Assembly: GCA_902728285.1 (NCBI GenBank)
Contig: CACVBU010000854.1
Location: forward strand, 1,042,059 to 1,106,058
Length of the DNA: 64,000 bases
DNA from: Clytia hemisphaerica
Taxonomy: Eukaryota > Cnidaria > Hydrozoa > Leptothecata > Clytiidae
Direction: 5' to 3'
The notes beneath the pieces are model-generated. The model had not been told where the DNA came from. It saw only the letters and a list, made by a program, of their open reading frames with translations, and ran no database searches. Positions 10,478 through 21,208 of the stretch are shown one piece after another (positions within the stretch are counted from its first letter, which is position 1; every line of letters starts with the position of its first letter). The translations under genes were made by a program, and so were the position numbers.

Positions 10478-10659
10478 GAATAGATCTTATCGGAGTTTTT
10501 GATTTTTCTAAAAAAGCGATGCATTGTGGGATTGTTTCGGGAGTATTGCAATAGAATTCTCTTAGGAATTCCTCGAGGGAATTCTATTGTAATACTCACA
10601 AAACAATCCACAATGCATCGCTTTTTTAGGAAAATCAAAAACTTCGATAAGATCTATTC
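10478..10659. repeat. 182-bp near-perfect palindrome
   Basis: The left arm GAATAGATCTTATCGG... is mirrored by ...GATAAGATCTATTC. The arms are about 80 bp with few mismatches (AAAGCGATGCATTGTGG and CCACAATGCATCGCTTT included) around a short AATTCCTCGAGGGAATT centre. It is a foldback MITE or a hairpin-prone inversion. Confidence 0.7.
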
Positions 10660-10734
10660 CGCCACATTCTGTCCGAAAAACGGTCAATAACCCGCTGCTC
10701 CATCAACCGTGAAATTCTCTGGTTACATCAGTAC

Positions 10735-11010
10735 ACGTTTTTTTTAGGAAACACACTTTTAAGAAACATGAGGCTCAGAATGCCTAAAAACTAAGAAACA
10801 TCTAAGAAACATGCTGAGGCTGAGAATGATAAAATAACATTTTTTAATTCGGTTTTTCTTAAGAACCTTCTAATTCAGTCTTCCATGAGGCTGATTATGT
10901 CAAAAAGTTTAGAAACATATAAGAAACATTTAAGGCTCAAAAGGCCGATTTCTTAAGAACATTGAGGCTGCTTGGTAAAACTAGTTTCTTAAATAAAACG
11001 TCCAACTTAA
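10735..11010. repeat. AAGAAACAT-word repeat (diverged foldback family)
   Basis: The words AAGAAACAT, GAGGCTCAGAAT and TTTCTTAAGAAC recur in both orientations. The build resembles the GAACAT family, but the word differs. Confidence 0.45.
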
Positions 11011-11139
11011 CATGCAACTTTCTTGAAATACCGGACACTTTTTTAAAGATAACCAAGGCATTTTTTTAAGCGACTGCCTCGATAACTCATTTGATGATAC
11101 AATTTACCACAAGCTGTTTTATGGCGCTTTCAACCCCCC

Positions 11140-11560
11140 CAATTAGGTATCATTGCTCTGGTCGCGTGTCACGATAAGCCTTTTCACACATACGGAGACG
11201 GCATACTATGGACATAGGGTTCGATACCGGTGAAATGGACCTCCACTGACACACCAATGTTTTTTTTGAGCCAAAACTCCTCACTGCCTACGCTCTTAGT
11301 CAGTTGCTGGTCTTGCATGCAAGTCAGTACATACTAACGACCGGGTAAATACGGTGCAGCGGCTCAACCCCACCCTGGGGGCTCATTTAGGGCATGGTTG
11401 TGTGTCCTAAAAGAGTTCAAGGTCCGATTGGACCACTGGAGCAATGGTGCACTAAGACCCGGACACTCTTTTCTATGAAAGTCAAAATATTCAAGAAACT
11501 CAAACAAATATATGTCTTTAGTATCATTTCCCAGAAAGAAACTCAAATAGTTGAAAGACT
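11140..11560 (+). repeat. Candidate tRNA-derived SINE
   Basis: A B-box-like GGGTTCGATACCGG at 11218 sits about 60 bp downstream of a loose A-box region. It is followed by a GC-richer body (CAGCGGCTCAACCCC, CCTGGGGGCTC) unlike the surroundings. I do not see a clean TSD. Confidence 0.3.
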
Positions 11561-11599
11561 AAAGTATTAATAAGTAAGTTTCTAAGTTTCTATTATCCA

Positions 11600-12870
11600 C
11601 CAACCCTCCCCCACCAGACCAATCATCCACCCAAGGCGCACACATCAACAATATACCGTACCCCTAGAAAACGCCTTGTGGTGATCACAAGACATTGGCA
11701 ACATCGTCCGCAATTTTATTTATACTATATTATAAATATTCGCTTGTGGTTTTCTTTAAACCACAAGTAACAAGCCAGTGCAATGAACGATTGAAACGGG
11801 AAAAGCTGAAAAGCAATAAAATACAGTGAGTAATGGTCAACTGCCGAAAATAAACGATACATAGTTTACCTTATGAGAAGAAACTATCAACAAAACAGAG
11901 CTTGAAAATGTCGAGCTACAAGTTTTTAAGATGGACTAGTAAGTAAGGTAAAGGTATGAGGTCTAAACCACAGTAATTTACAATTATGGTCGAAAGATAT
12001 TGAGATTTTAGTGTATTGTAACGTTTTTAGAATTTAAAGTTCGGGCGAGAATTGCTATTTTTCACACTTCAACTTTCTTTCATTGAATATTTCGATTTTG
12101 GAGGGGTTCGGTACTTTCCAACTGTAGTTTAACGCACTTAATAATCATTTGTGGTGTTTGAAATTTCGCAGGAATGTTTTTATCCATGATTGTAGATCTG
12201 AAAATATGAACAGGAGAGGTTCTCATAAAAAAGTATAACATATTGATACGGTGGTGTAATTATATTTAGCGTTAAATGAATTCATTTTTGATCAATCTCT
12301 GAAACAAAATAACCATAATTTGTAGAAACCGTATGTTTCCATTCTTCTAAAATCAAAAAGTGGTGCAGGTTGCTCTGGGTTCTTTCCAACTGTTTGAGTA
12401 AAATAGGTCCAAAAATATGTAGATTGAAGCGACTAATATATTATTACAGCAAGCCATACCCGAGAAAAAGTCTTTGGAAATAGGAAATAGCTAGCTCAAT
12501 CGATCATGTCGCATTTTTACATTTGTTTTCCGACTAAGGTAAAGGAGCTAACAGTATGTACTGTACATCGACAAAAAATCGAATTATTTGCCCCAAATAT
12601 CATGTTTTAAGGTTTTAGGGGAGATCGAGTTAAAGAGGTTTTTAGAGAAAAAAGACAAGATAATTGGAGTTTGTTGAATTTCTGTTTACGCAAGCATCCA
12701 CAATTACTTGAAATATACATTTAAATATTGTCCAATGACTGCAAGCTTCAAATCTTTGTAAGATTGTCATTGTCAAACTGCTGGAGTTAAGTCAAATGGT
12801 AACCATGGCTGGACAGGAACCAAAACTATAATTTATGTAAAAAAATAAAAAAATAATGTACGTATATAAT
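11600..12870. other. AT-rich sequence without recognised genes
   Basis: No open frame with domain-like content and no repeat structure is evident. The tandem array begins at about 12871. Confidence 0.35.
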
Positions 12871-15175
12871 GTATATCGAATAAAAATCCGAGTAAAATTA
12901 TCGAATAAGACAGATGAAAAATCGAGATATATGATGATAGCATAGTATAAGAAAGCCGCGGCTGGAATATGTACCACATTGTCTTTTCAGTTAATTGCTG
13001 TTCCATCTCTGTCTCCGAGCTTTATAAGAACATCAAGATGCTCAGTTTATTATTGGTAGATAGTTTTTGAAATTTTTCTCTTATTTTACTTCACAAAAAG
13101 TTTTTTGTTTCTAGATATCTTTGAATTTGTACCCAATAGAACACTTGAACTAATTTTGGACATATTTTAGGGGTGTTTTGTGCAAACAATAGTTTTTCGC
13201 CAAAATCGAAATTATAAGAACTATATTCAAGATGACAACTTTCCTGTTAGTTTAAATGATAAATTTTGAAGGTGAGAAATTTTCACAGTAAAATCTTGAT
13301 TTACTTTTTCATTGATTTCTAAAAAGATTTCACTGAAATATTGTGAAGGCATTTCGAGGCACCTCATTAATTTTTGAGTTCTTTCAGTCCAGTCATTTTT
13401 GTGCTTGTTTAAATTTCTTAGTGTTTATTTTTCCTTTACAATGATTTTATAATACAAGTGTATTATCAAGGGCATATCATTAATGTCTAAGAACGCACTG
13501 AGAAGTAAGTATTAACGACAAACTAATAAAATTTACCACTAAAGATGCTACATTACTGATTTCTTGATCAACAAATAGTCATCAAATACGACAGAGATAG
13601 AACAACAGAAATTCAGATGTTATCATTCCAGCCGCGGCCTTCTTATACTATGATGATAGATAAGATCTAGTTATCACAATGTCAATGAAAAAAAGAGGTT
13701 ACCCATACATCAAGCTCAGTTAAACTTCATTTGCATCGACATTCTGAAGACAACTCTCTTTTATTGACCTTCATTGAGCTTTTAGTGAAACTTGCTCATC
13801 AATCAGTTTAAATTAAAAATTAAAATTCCGAATAAAAGTCGAGAAATTTCGAGTAAAAAATCGATTGAAAATAATTCAAAATACTACACACTTACCGAGC
13901 CGAGTGAAAAGTCCGAGTAAAATATCGAATAGAACAGATAAAAAATCGAGAAATATTATGATAAATAAGATCGAGCTAACACAATGTCAATGAAGAAAAG
14001 AGGTAATCCATACATCGAGCTCAGTTTAACTTCATTTGCTTCGACATTCTGAAGACAACTCTCTTTTATTGACCTTCATTGAACTTTTAGTGAAACTTGC
14101 TCATCAATCAGTTTAAATCAAAAATTAAAATTCCGAATAAAAGTCGAGAAATTTCGAGTAAAAAATCGATTGAAAATAATTCAAAATGCTACACACTTAC
14201 CGAGCCGAGTGAAAAGTCCGAGTAAAATATCGAAAAGAGCAGATAATAAATCGAGAAATATTATGATAGATAAGATCGAGTTAACACAATGTCAATGAAG
14301 AAAAGAGGTTATCCATACATCGAGCTCAGTTAAACTTCATTTGCTTCGACATTCTGAAGAAAACTCTCTTTTATTGACCTTCGTTGAGCTTTTTGTGAAA
14401 CTTGCTCATCAATCAGTTTAAATTAAAAATTAAAATTCCAAATAAAAGTCTAGAAAATCGAATTAAGAATCGAATGAAATTAATTTGAAATACTTACATA
14501 GTTACCAAATCGAGTAAAAAATTCGAGTAAAACATCGAATGAAATAATTCAGAATATTACGTACTTACCAAGTCGAGTAAAAAATCCGATTAAATTATCG
14601 AATAAGACAGATGAAAAATCGAGAAATAATATGATAGATGAAATCGAGTTAACACAATGTCAGTGAAGAAAAGAGGTTATCCATACATCGAGCTCAGTTA
14701 AACTTCATTTGCCTCGACATTCAGAAGAAAACTCTCTTTTATTGACCTTCATTGAGCTTTTTGTGAAACTTGCTCATCAATCGAATCAAATTAAAAAATT
14801 AAAATTCCGAAAAAAAGTCGAGAAAATCGAGTAAAGAATCGAATGAAATTAAATGAAAATACTTACACACTTACTGAACGGATTAAAAAGTCCGAAAAAA
14901 TGGAACAGATAAAAAATCGAGAATTAATATGATGGATAAGATCGAGTTAACACATTATCAATGAAGAAAAGAGGTAATCCATACTTAATTTAGTTGAAAA
15001 TTAAAATTCCGAATAAAAATCGAGTATATAAATATAATCCAATGAAATTAAGTTTAAATGCTTACACACTTACCATAAATTGAGTAAAGTCAAGTGAAAT
15101 AACGAATAGAACAGGTCAAAATCGATACAACTAACGAGAATTAATAACGAGTTAACAAAATGTTAATGAAGAAAA
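12871..15175. repeat. Roughly 305-bp tandem (satellite-like) array
   Basis: Units start with ATGATAGATAAGATCGAG-type sequence at 13653, 13958, 14263, 14631 and 14929, giving spacings of 305, 305, 368 and 298 bp. The tail of an earlier unit lies at 12871-12933. Each unit has a conserved half (ACACAATGTCAATGAAGAAA, CTCTCTTTTATTGACCTTC) and a degenerate half written in TCGAGTAAAAAATCGA words. A 712-bp element interrupts the first unit. Confidence 0.8.
12941..13652. mobile_element. 712-bp inverted-repeat DNA element inserted in the tandem array
   Basis: The terminal repeats CATAGTATAAGAAAGCCGCG and, mirrored, GCCTTCTTATACTATG extend about 28 bp through CCGCGGCTGGAAT. ATGATAG is duplicated at 12934-12940 and 13653-13659, and removing the element restores the array unit exactly. 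A 7- or 8-bp target duplication suggests a hAT-like mechanism. I see no transposase. Confidence 0.75.
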
Positions 15176-15633
15176 GAGGTCAATCGAATCATACGAGAAT
15201 CCCAAAACAAAAATTCCAAATAGCATTGGGAAATTTGACAAACTTTGAAACATGAAATATGAGCATGACAAAGTCATCACACCAAACTTTTTTCATCCAA
15301 AAGATAACTCTTTATATCAGAACAAAATGACTGACTGAACTTTTTTCCAAGATTGCTAATTAGGTTTTTATAACTATCTCAAGGGATTCGAATTATATGT
15401 ACATTAGAAACAAAAGGCTTTTTTACGACAAGGTATCTTTTTCAAGTTAATTTTTACAACAAAAAGAGATCAAGTTAGGTCATAAAAATTACAATTACGA
15501 CATTTTATAACACAGCACTCATTTAAATCCTTTTTATGATGATAGTTTTTACAAAATATAAAATCGGGTTCTTTTTATCATTTTGATGAAGTCTTAATTT
15601 CCCAAATGAGAGAATGTGATGTGGTTGGGGGGA

Positions 15634-15656
15634 CTTGTAGCTCTTTGAGCTACCTT
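15634..15656 (-). other. 3' UTR stem-loop of the non-LTR element
   Basis: The minus strand reads GTAGCTC-AAA-GAGCTAC, a perfect 7-bp stem near the 3' end of the element. RT recognition hairpins at 3' ends are known in several non-LTR clades; a role here is inferred. Confidence 0.45.
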
Positions 15657-16034
15657 TGCCCAGTGAGGTTTGTGAGTGTGTGATTTTTGTTTATTTTTTA
15701 TGTTTCTGTATCCAGCCCACTTGAACGATCTAACATAAGAGCCTTTTTTATTTTTTTTTTGTTGACAGAGAGGATAGGAGGAGAGGAGAGGGATTAGAAG
15801 GTGTGGTTAACGTTATCGTTTAGCGATGATGAATCGTGTAGGATAGTAATAATAATAATGAATAATAAAATAATAATAAAATAATGAATAATGGATAGTG
15901 TATAACGAGTAATGAAAAATGAAAAAGGAAAAATGAAAAAATGAAAGAGAGAAGAGAAGAGAAAAGAAGGATGGAAAATGAAAAAATGAAATATGAAAAA
16001 TGAAAAATGAAAAATGAGAAAATAAAAAAGATAA

Positions 16035-18752
16035 TTAGATTGTGGCTAATATTTCATATAGTGTTTTTTTATCTGGGTTTTGTCTATTTATATAATTAAA
16101 GTTATTTAGAGGGTGATGTTCTGTTAGGCGCGCCTTTTCAAACCAGTTTTTTGCTAGTTGTTTGAATCTATCTTCTAGTGATGTTATGTTTGCTTCTTTG
16201 TACATATTGGTTATTCTGGTCCATCTAGGTTTGTCTAGAATTATACGTAGAACTTGGTTTTGAATTTTTTCCAATCTGTACAATTGAGCGTTTGAGAGAG
16301 ATAGGAGACAAATATGTGAATACTCAAGTCTTGATCTTAATAGACTTTTATAGAGCATAAGGAGTTTATTTTTTTTCATGTTATATTGGTTTTTAAGGGT
16401 TCTGATGAAGTTTAAGAATTGATAAGATTTATTGATCTTGTCTGTGGTGTGACTGATCAGATTGAGTTGTTTGTTGATCTTTAGACCGAGAAATTTGATT
16501 TCTGTGTCTTTTTTTAGCCTAACATTTCTTATCCAGATTGTAATTTTACTGTTGCCAAAATTTATGTGTTTGGTTTTTTCAAGATTAACCACCAGACCCC
16601 ATTTTTCAAACCACTCGAACAGAACTTCCATATATTCATCCAGTGAGGATTCGTTGACTCGTTTATATCTTTCCCAAGCTGCAAGGTCGTCAGCGAATTG
16701 GGACATTTTTATTTTTTTCTTTGTGGGTTTTGGGATGTCGGAGACAAATAGGGAGAAGAGAATAGGAGAAAGACAGGATCCTTGGGGGACTCCTGCCTTT
16801 AGATCAAAGATACATGACTCGAAGTCACAGTGTTTAATATATGCTTTCCTTTCTTTCAGATATGAGTGTAAGATATAAAGAAGGTATTGTGGAAGATCGA
16901 GTTTATATAATTTGAAGAGAAGAAGACTATGATTTACTTTATCAAAGGCCTTTTCGAAATCTACAAAAACTGCGTGCATACGTTCTCCTTTTATTTTAGA
17001 TTCTTGGAAGTCGTTTATCAGTTGGAATAGGTTGTCTATAGTACTTCTTTTTGATCTAAATCCTGATTGCTCTTTGTTGAGTTTTTTGTTTTCCTCTGCC
17101 CAAAGGTAGATTCTGTCAGCTAAGATTCTCTCAAACATTTTGCCTATTGTTGGTAGTAGGCTGATTGGTCTGTGCTCTGATATTTTGTTTGTATTTGCTT
17201 TTTTTGGAATCATAGAGATTTTTGCTAGTTTTAGACAGGAAGGAAAGTAAGAGTTGTTTAACCAATCATTATAAAGAGAGGTAAGTGGTTGTATAAGAGA
17301 GGTTGATATAGTTGAAAGAAGTTTGTTCTGAATAGCGAAATGTCCTGGGGCTTTGTGAGGTTTTAGAGTTGTTAGAATTTTTTTGACTTCTTCTTCTGTT
17401 ATTGGATTTTCTATTGTATGTTTTGTCAATCTAGGAATTAGATGACTAGTTTCTCTTCTATGAAATTTTGTGTTGTTAAACCAATGGTCAGCGACGTATT
17501 TATGCCTTCTATCTTTGGATTCATTTGGAGTGAAGATGTCTTTTTGTCGGTTTTTGAAAGAGTTTGTTATGTCCTGTTTGTCTTTAATCCTATTACCATT
17601 TGGTTCTATGTATGTTTTGTTGGTTGTATTTTGAGTGGGCTTTTCACCATCAAGTATGGTTTTTATGTTCTTCCATGCTTTTTTTGTTGTTTCTCTTTCG
17701 TTTAATCTCGATTTTATAAGATTGAATCTTTTTTCTTCGGTCTTTTTTATTTCATTTTTTATTTCTTTGTTTAAGGCATTTTTCTTTGTTCTGAGGAGGT
17801 ACTTGTTTTTGTGTTTTCTTTGAAGATTTATTATCGATCTTCTTTCTTTGATCATTTCTCTACATTTTTTTGAAATACCAAGATTATCCTTCGGGATTAG
17901 TTTCCTTGGGGTATGATGATCTATCTCTTTTAGAAGTGAGATGAGGTGGTTTGTTTGTTCTTCTACTTTTTTTGTACCGAAAACTTTATCACAGGAGAAT
18001 TTGCTTAGTATGCGTGTAACTGTGTGTTGGTTTAGCTTGTGATATAGTTTCACTGATTTTGTCTTTTTTGGAGCAGATGGGTCAAAGAATGTGAATGTGA
18101 GTGGAAGGTGGTCAGAACCCATTTTTTTCAGAGATTTTATATTTTCGATTTGGAAGAATCTGTTAGGTGTTGTAACTATTTGTTGCAAGACTTCTTTGTA
18201 CTCTCCTTTCCTGTTTTTATAATTTGGAGGCATTTTGTATGTTTCTATGCTGTTATTGTCAAAGATTTCTCTGAATCTCTTTCCCCTTTGATCTTCTTTA
18301 GTGCTACCCCAAGATGGGTGCTTTGAGTTAAGATCACCTATAATTATTGAATTTGGCATAAAGAGGAGTTTTACGATTTCCTCGTTGACAGAGAAATGTG
18401 GTGGAAAATAGCAACAACAAAGATTAACGAATTTGTGCATGTTGGTCGAGTCAGGAAATATTTTTATTATTATAATCTCATGTTTTCCTATTTGGAATTT
18501 TCTAATTTGGTCATGAGCTATATCTTCCCGTAGCAGTATTGCAGTTCCCCCACCGTAAGATCTTTCTGTTCTTCTTTTTATTCTGTTGTTTATAATTGAT
18601 GTGTATTTTGGGATAGATATTGTTTCTTTTTTTACTAGTTTTGTTTCGTTTAGACATATAATGTCTGGTTTTTCTTCTGAGATTAGGACTTTAAGATCCT
18701 GTTTTTTCGATTTGTAACCATTGATGTTTAGCTGTAGAAACTTGAGAGTCAT
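16035..18752 (-). CDS. Non-LTR retrotransposon ORF2 (APE endonuclease + reverse transcriptase)
   Basis: This gives 905 residues. The N-terminal apurinic-endonuclease-like domain shows LQLNINGYKSKKQDLK, PDIICLNETK, YGGGTAILLRED, IIGDLNSKHPSWGS (about residue 140) and GSDHLPLTF (about 215). The RT domain shows PHKAPGHFAIQNKLL, HRPISLLPTIGKMFERIL, EQSGFRSKRSTIDNLFQL, AVFVDFEKAFDKV, AGVPQGSCLSPILFSL and catalytic FADD (about 685), where YADD is more usual. A Cys-poor C-terminal tail follows, with no RNase H block. The enzyme nicks target DNA and primes cDNA synthesis on the 3' end (TPRT). All key motifs appear intact. Confidence 0.93.
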   Translation of the reverse strand: MTLKFLQLNINGYKSKKQDLKVLISEEKPDIICLNETKLVKKETISIPKYTSIINNRIKRRTERSYGGGTAILLREDIAHDQIRKFQIGKHEIIIIKIFPDSTNMHKFVNLCCCYFPPHFSVNEEIVKLLFMPNSIIIGDLNSKHPSWGSTKEDQRGKRFREIFDNNSIETYKMPPNYKNRKGEYKEVLQQIVTTPNRFFQIENIKSLKKMGSDHLPLTFTFFDPSAPKKTKSVKLYHKLNQHTVTRILSKFSCDKVFGTKKVEEQTNHLISLLKEIDHHTPRKLIPKDNLGISKKCREMIKERRSIINLQRKHKNKYLLRTKKNALNKEIKNEIKKTEEKRFNLIKSRLNERETTKKAWKNIKTILDGEKPTQNTTNKTYIEPNGNRIKDKQDITNSFKNRQKDIFTPNESKDRRHKYVADHWFNNTKFHRRETSHLIPRLTKHTIENPITEEEVKKILTTLKPHKAPGHFAIQNKLLSTISTSLIQPLTSLYNDWLNNSYFPSCLKLAKISMIPKKANTNKISEHRPISLLPTIGKMFERILADRIYLWAEENKKLNKEQSGFRSKRSTIDNLFQLINDFQESKIKGERMHAVFVDFEKAFDKVNHSLLLFKLYKLDLPQYLLYILHSYLKERKAYIKHCDFESCIFDLKAGVPQGSCLSPILFSLFVSDIPKPTKKKIKMSQFADDLAAWERYKRVNESSLDEYMEVLFEWFEKWGLVVNLEKTKHINFGNSKITIWIRNVRLKKDTEIKFLGLKINKQLNLISHTTDKINKSYQFLNFIRTLKNQYNMKKNKLLMLYKSLLRSRLEYSHICLLSLSNAQLYRLEKIQNQVLRIILDKPRWTRITNMYKEANITSLEDRFKQLAKNWFEKARLTEHHPLNNFNYINRQNPDKKTLYEILATI

Positions 18753-20335
18753 ACTGATGCTGAACTATCGCGGTTTTCTTTGGATACGATTAAAGAGGTT
18801 TCACTGATTTTATCAATAGAGGTCATGAATAGATTTTTGTCAAACTCAGGTATATGTCTTTTCAGTATTGCTTGTAGATGGAAACAGATGTCAAAGTGTC
18901 CTGTCATTTTCTGTTCTTCAATGGCATAGATGGCCTCGAATAGAACCAAAGATAGCGTATGGTGAGTGATGGTTTGTTTCGAAATGGAATGGATTTCTTG
19001 AGAGAGTTCTTCTGAAAGTTCTGTTTTAGTTACGTATGATTCTTTCATATCTGTTAAGGATGTTTCTATTTTATCAATTCTAGAGGTGAAGTTTGAGATT
19101 GTAGAGTTTACTTCTTTCATATTTTTTTCAAGCTGGATGAGCTTGGTATTGGTATTTTTGCAATTGTTTTCAATTCTCTCCAGGTAAGTGGAGATTTGAT
19201 CAAGTTTACCTTGGACTGTTTCCATGTATGACTTGCAAGAATTCACACTAGTTTCTAAAGAAAGAGATTTTTCTTCGAATTTAGTGACCTGGGCGTAGGA
19301 TTTTTCGAGATTTTGGTATGAGTGTTTTACTTCATTGACACTGCTATTGATTTGGTTGATTTTTGTGTTTTTTTGTTTATCGTTTCTTGTAATATTGGCT
19401 TTTTCTAGTAGTTTTTTATATACGCTGCATCCTCTGTAAAAAGCAGAATGACTCTTTTCACAGTTGACACATTTTTTTTGGTTGCATGTTTTAGAGCAGT
19501 TTTCTTTACCACACCAGCTACATAATTGATTCTGAGATTTGCAAGAAGATTGGGAGTGTCCAAATTTGAAGCATTTTTTGCATTGAAGAATGTAATTGTC
19601 AAGAGGATCGAACTTTCTTACAAAGTGTTTAGTTATCAGATTGTTTGATTTTATTGTAAAGGAAAAGTCGTCATCAATGTCGCCTTTCACTACTTCAAAT
19701 ACAACAAGATTACCTTCCCTACGAAGATTAAATATCCTTTTTACATCTTTTTCTATAAGTTTTTCATAGATGGTATTAAGGTTAACAAGAGGACCTTTTT
19801 TATCTTCACTTGCTATCTTATTTACACAATAACTATCGAGAAGGTGAGATTTTCGGTCAAGAGATAAGTTACTGATTTTATTGGACCAATTTTCTTTATC
19901 AAGGAGAGCGTCGATGTCAACAATATCAATTTCGCAAAGAAGTACAGATTCTTTTGTATGGGCTTCTTTAGCAGAAAGGAATGTAAAGTTTTTGATATGT
20001 GAGTTTAGAGTGTTCAGGTCGTAAGGTTTTGAGAATGAGTGTTCGTGTAGGATTATTTTAAGCTTTTTCTTCTTTGCTGGAGCAGAGATGATGAATGGAT
20101 TGGCAGGAGGTCTACTTGTTTCAAAACCTGATTCTAATATAACATCACTACCGTCAGTGTTTTCTATAGTAGGTGGTTCAGAGTTTTTGGAAGAAGGTTT
20201 AGCTTTTGTTATCTTTGGTAAGGTAGATTGCCCGAAATGGACTCTCGCTTTTTTGGATGTATGATTTCTGAGATCTTCTATAGAGTTACTAATATTCTCA
20301 AGAGGAGAGGGTGGATCTCTCTTTTTCGTAGACAT
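18749..20335 (-). CDS. Non-LTR retrotransposon ORF1 (Gag-like nucleic-acid-binding protein)
   Basis: This gives 528 residues from the ATG at 20335. The N-terminal third is basic and proline/serine-rich. At about residues 250-305 lies a Cys/His cluster: CKKCFKFGHSQSSC (CX2CX4HX4C zinc knuckle), CSWCGKENC and CVNCEKSHSAFYRGC. Residues of about 330-430 look like a coiled coil (heptads of I/L with many K/E/N). This is the layout of Jockey-group ORF1 proteins, which coat element RNA as a trimer or multimer in the RNP. The stop TGA overlaps the ORF2 start in ATGA, suggesting termination-reinitiation for ORF2. No frameshift is seen. Confidence 0.9.
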   Translation of the reverse strand: MSTKKRDPPSPLENISNSIEDLRNHTSKKARVHFGQSTLPKITKAKPSSKNSEPPTIENTDGSDVILESGFETSRPPANPFIISAPAKKKKLKIILHEHSFSKPYDLNTLNSHIKNFTFLSAKEAHTKESVLLCEIDIVDIDALLDKENWSNKISNLSLDRKSHLLDSYCVNKIASEDKKGPLVNLNTIYEKLIEKDVKRIFNLRREGNLVVFEVVKGDIDDDFSFTIKSNNLITKHFVRKFDPLDNYILQCKKCFKFGHSQSSCKSQNQLCSWCGKENCSKTCNQKKCVNCEKSHSAFYRGCSVYKKLLEKANITRNDKQKNTKINQINSSVNEVKHSYQNLEKSYAQVTKFEEKSLSLETSVNSCKSYMETVQGKLDQISTYLERIENNCKNTNTKLIQLEKNMKEVNSTISNFTSRIDKIETSLTDMKESYVTKTELSEELSQEIHSISKQTITHHTLSLVLFEAIYAIEEQKMTGHFDICFHLQAILKRHIPEFDKNLFMTSIDKISETSLIVSKENRDSSASV

Positions 20336-20712
20336 TATGAGGTGTTAAACCTAACAGAGAAAGAGTGCCTGTGACACTTGAGTGACAACTAAAACGTTGT
20401 TGACGAAGGTGACTATTAAAATATAGTATATAATAAGGTAATAAGGAGAAAGTATTTTTTTTTATGTTATGTTGTTATGATTTTTTTTTTTTATAAGAAT
20501 AAGAAGAAGTACACTAGGCCCAATGTACTTCGGGGCCGAGGCCCCTCTTATAAGAGTATATGAGTATATCCGCTTTCACACTGAAGTGATTAACGCGTTA
20601 TTAGTAATTATTGTAAAATGTATAAAATAAGAAATGTTTGGCTTTTTGCAGTAGGACTGAAACCAAACCGGTCGGCTTTATGCAGTAGGACTGAAACCGG
20701 AACCGTTAGAAG

Positions 20713-20768
20713 AAGATTGTCCGCAAGCGTTTGTCCGCAAGGCGTTTGTCCGCAAGCGTTTGTCCGCA
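20713..20768 (-). repeat. Short tandem repeats in the non-LTR 5' UTR
   Basis: The plus strand shows four tandem copies of TGTCCGCAAGCGTT-like units, much more GC-rich than the surroundings. Tandem 5' UTR monomers often carry the promoter in such elements. Confidence 0.55.
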
Positions 20769-20864
20769 CAGGGTTGAAAACTTTGCTCGAAGAGATGTTA
20801 CTCCCTCAAAGGTCAGAAGGCAACTGTCTTAATTTCCCAAATCGATTTTAATATTACTTATTAA

Positions 20865-21204
20865 AGAGGCCCCCCCAGCGGACCCTCAATTCACGCAATC
20901 ACGCAATTCTTTTCGAAATCCACGCATTCACACAAATTTTCTTCGATTTTCACGCAATAGCCCGATTTTTCAGAAATCGAGAACGGGGAAACATTGGAAA
21001 ATCGGGAAAACTCCACATAATCGGTGGAAAAAAGGGAAAATTCACGTATCCACACACTAAATAGCCCAGATTCACGCATTCACGCAATCAAAAAGTGGAT
21101 TTTTACGTTCATGCAAGTTTTTTCAATTCACGCATTTTTATTTTCAATTTTCAAGCATTCACGCAACCGAAAATACCCATTCACGCAAACCGCTGGGGGC
21201 CCCA
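20865..21204. mobile_element. TTAA-flanked foldback element with TTCACGCAA interior words
   Basis: The ends GAGGCCCCCCCAGCGG and CCGCTGGGGGCCCC are inverted and flanked by TTAA at 20861-20864 and 21205-21208. Nearly the whole interior is TTCACGCAATC / GAAAATCGGG words. No gene is present. Confidence 0.7.
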
Positions 21205-21208
21205 TTAA

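Larger units (their letters stand above)
15608..20825 (-). mobile_element. Full-length APE-type non-LTR retrotransposon with 17-bp TSD
   Basis: The element reads on the minus strand, 5' end at 20825 and 3' end at 15608 (5218 bp). The identical 17-mer GTCTTAATTTCCCAAAT flanks it at 15591-15607 and 20826-20842. It has a 490-bp 5' UTR with short TGTCCGCAAGCG repeats, two intact ORFs overlapping by ATGA, and a 427-bp T-rich 3' UTR. That UTR contains a GTAGCTC-AAA-GAGCTAC hairpin near the end. There is no long poly(A). An endonuclease plus RT without an RNase H block places it in the Jockey/CR1 group. Intact frames and perfect TSDs mean a recent insertion, possibly an active copy. Confidence 0.92.
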
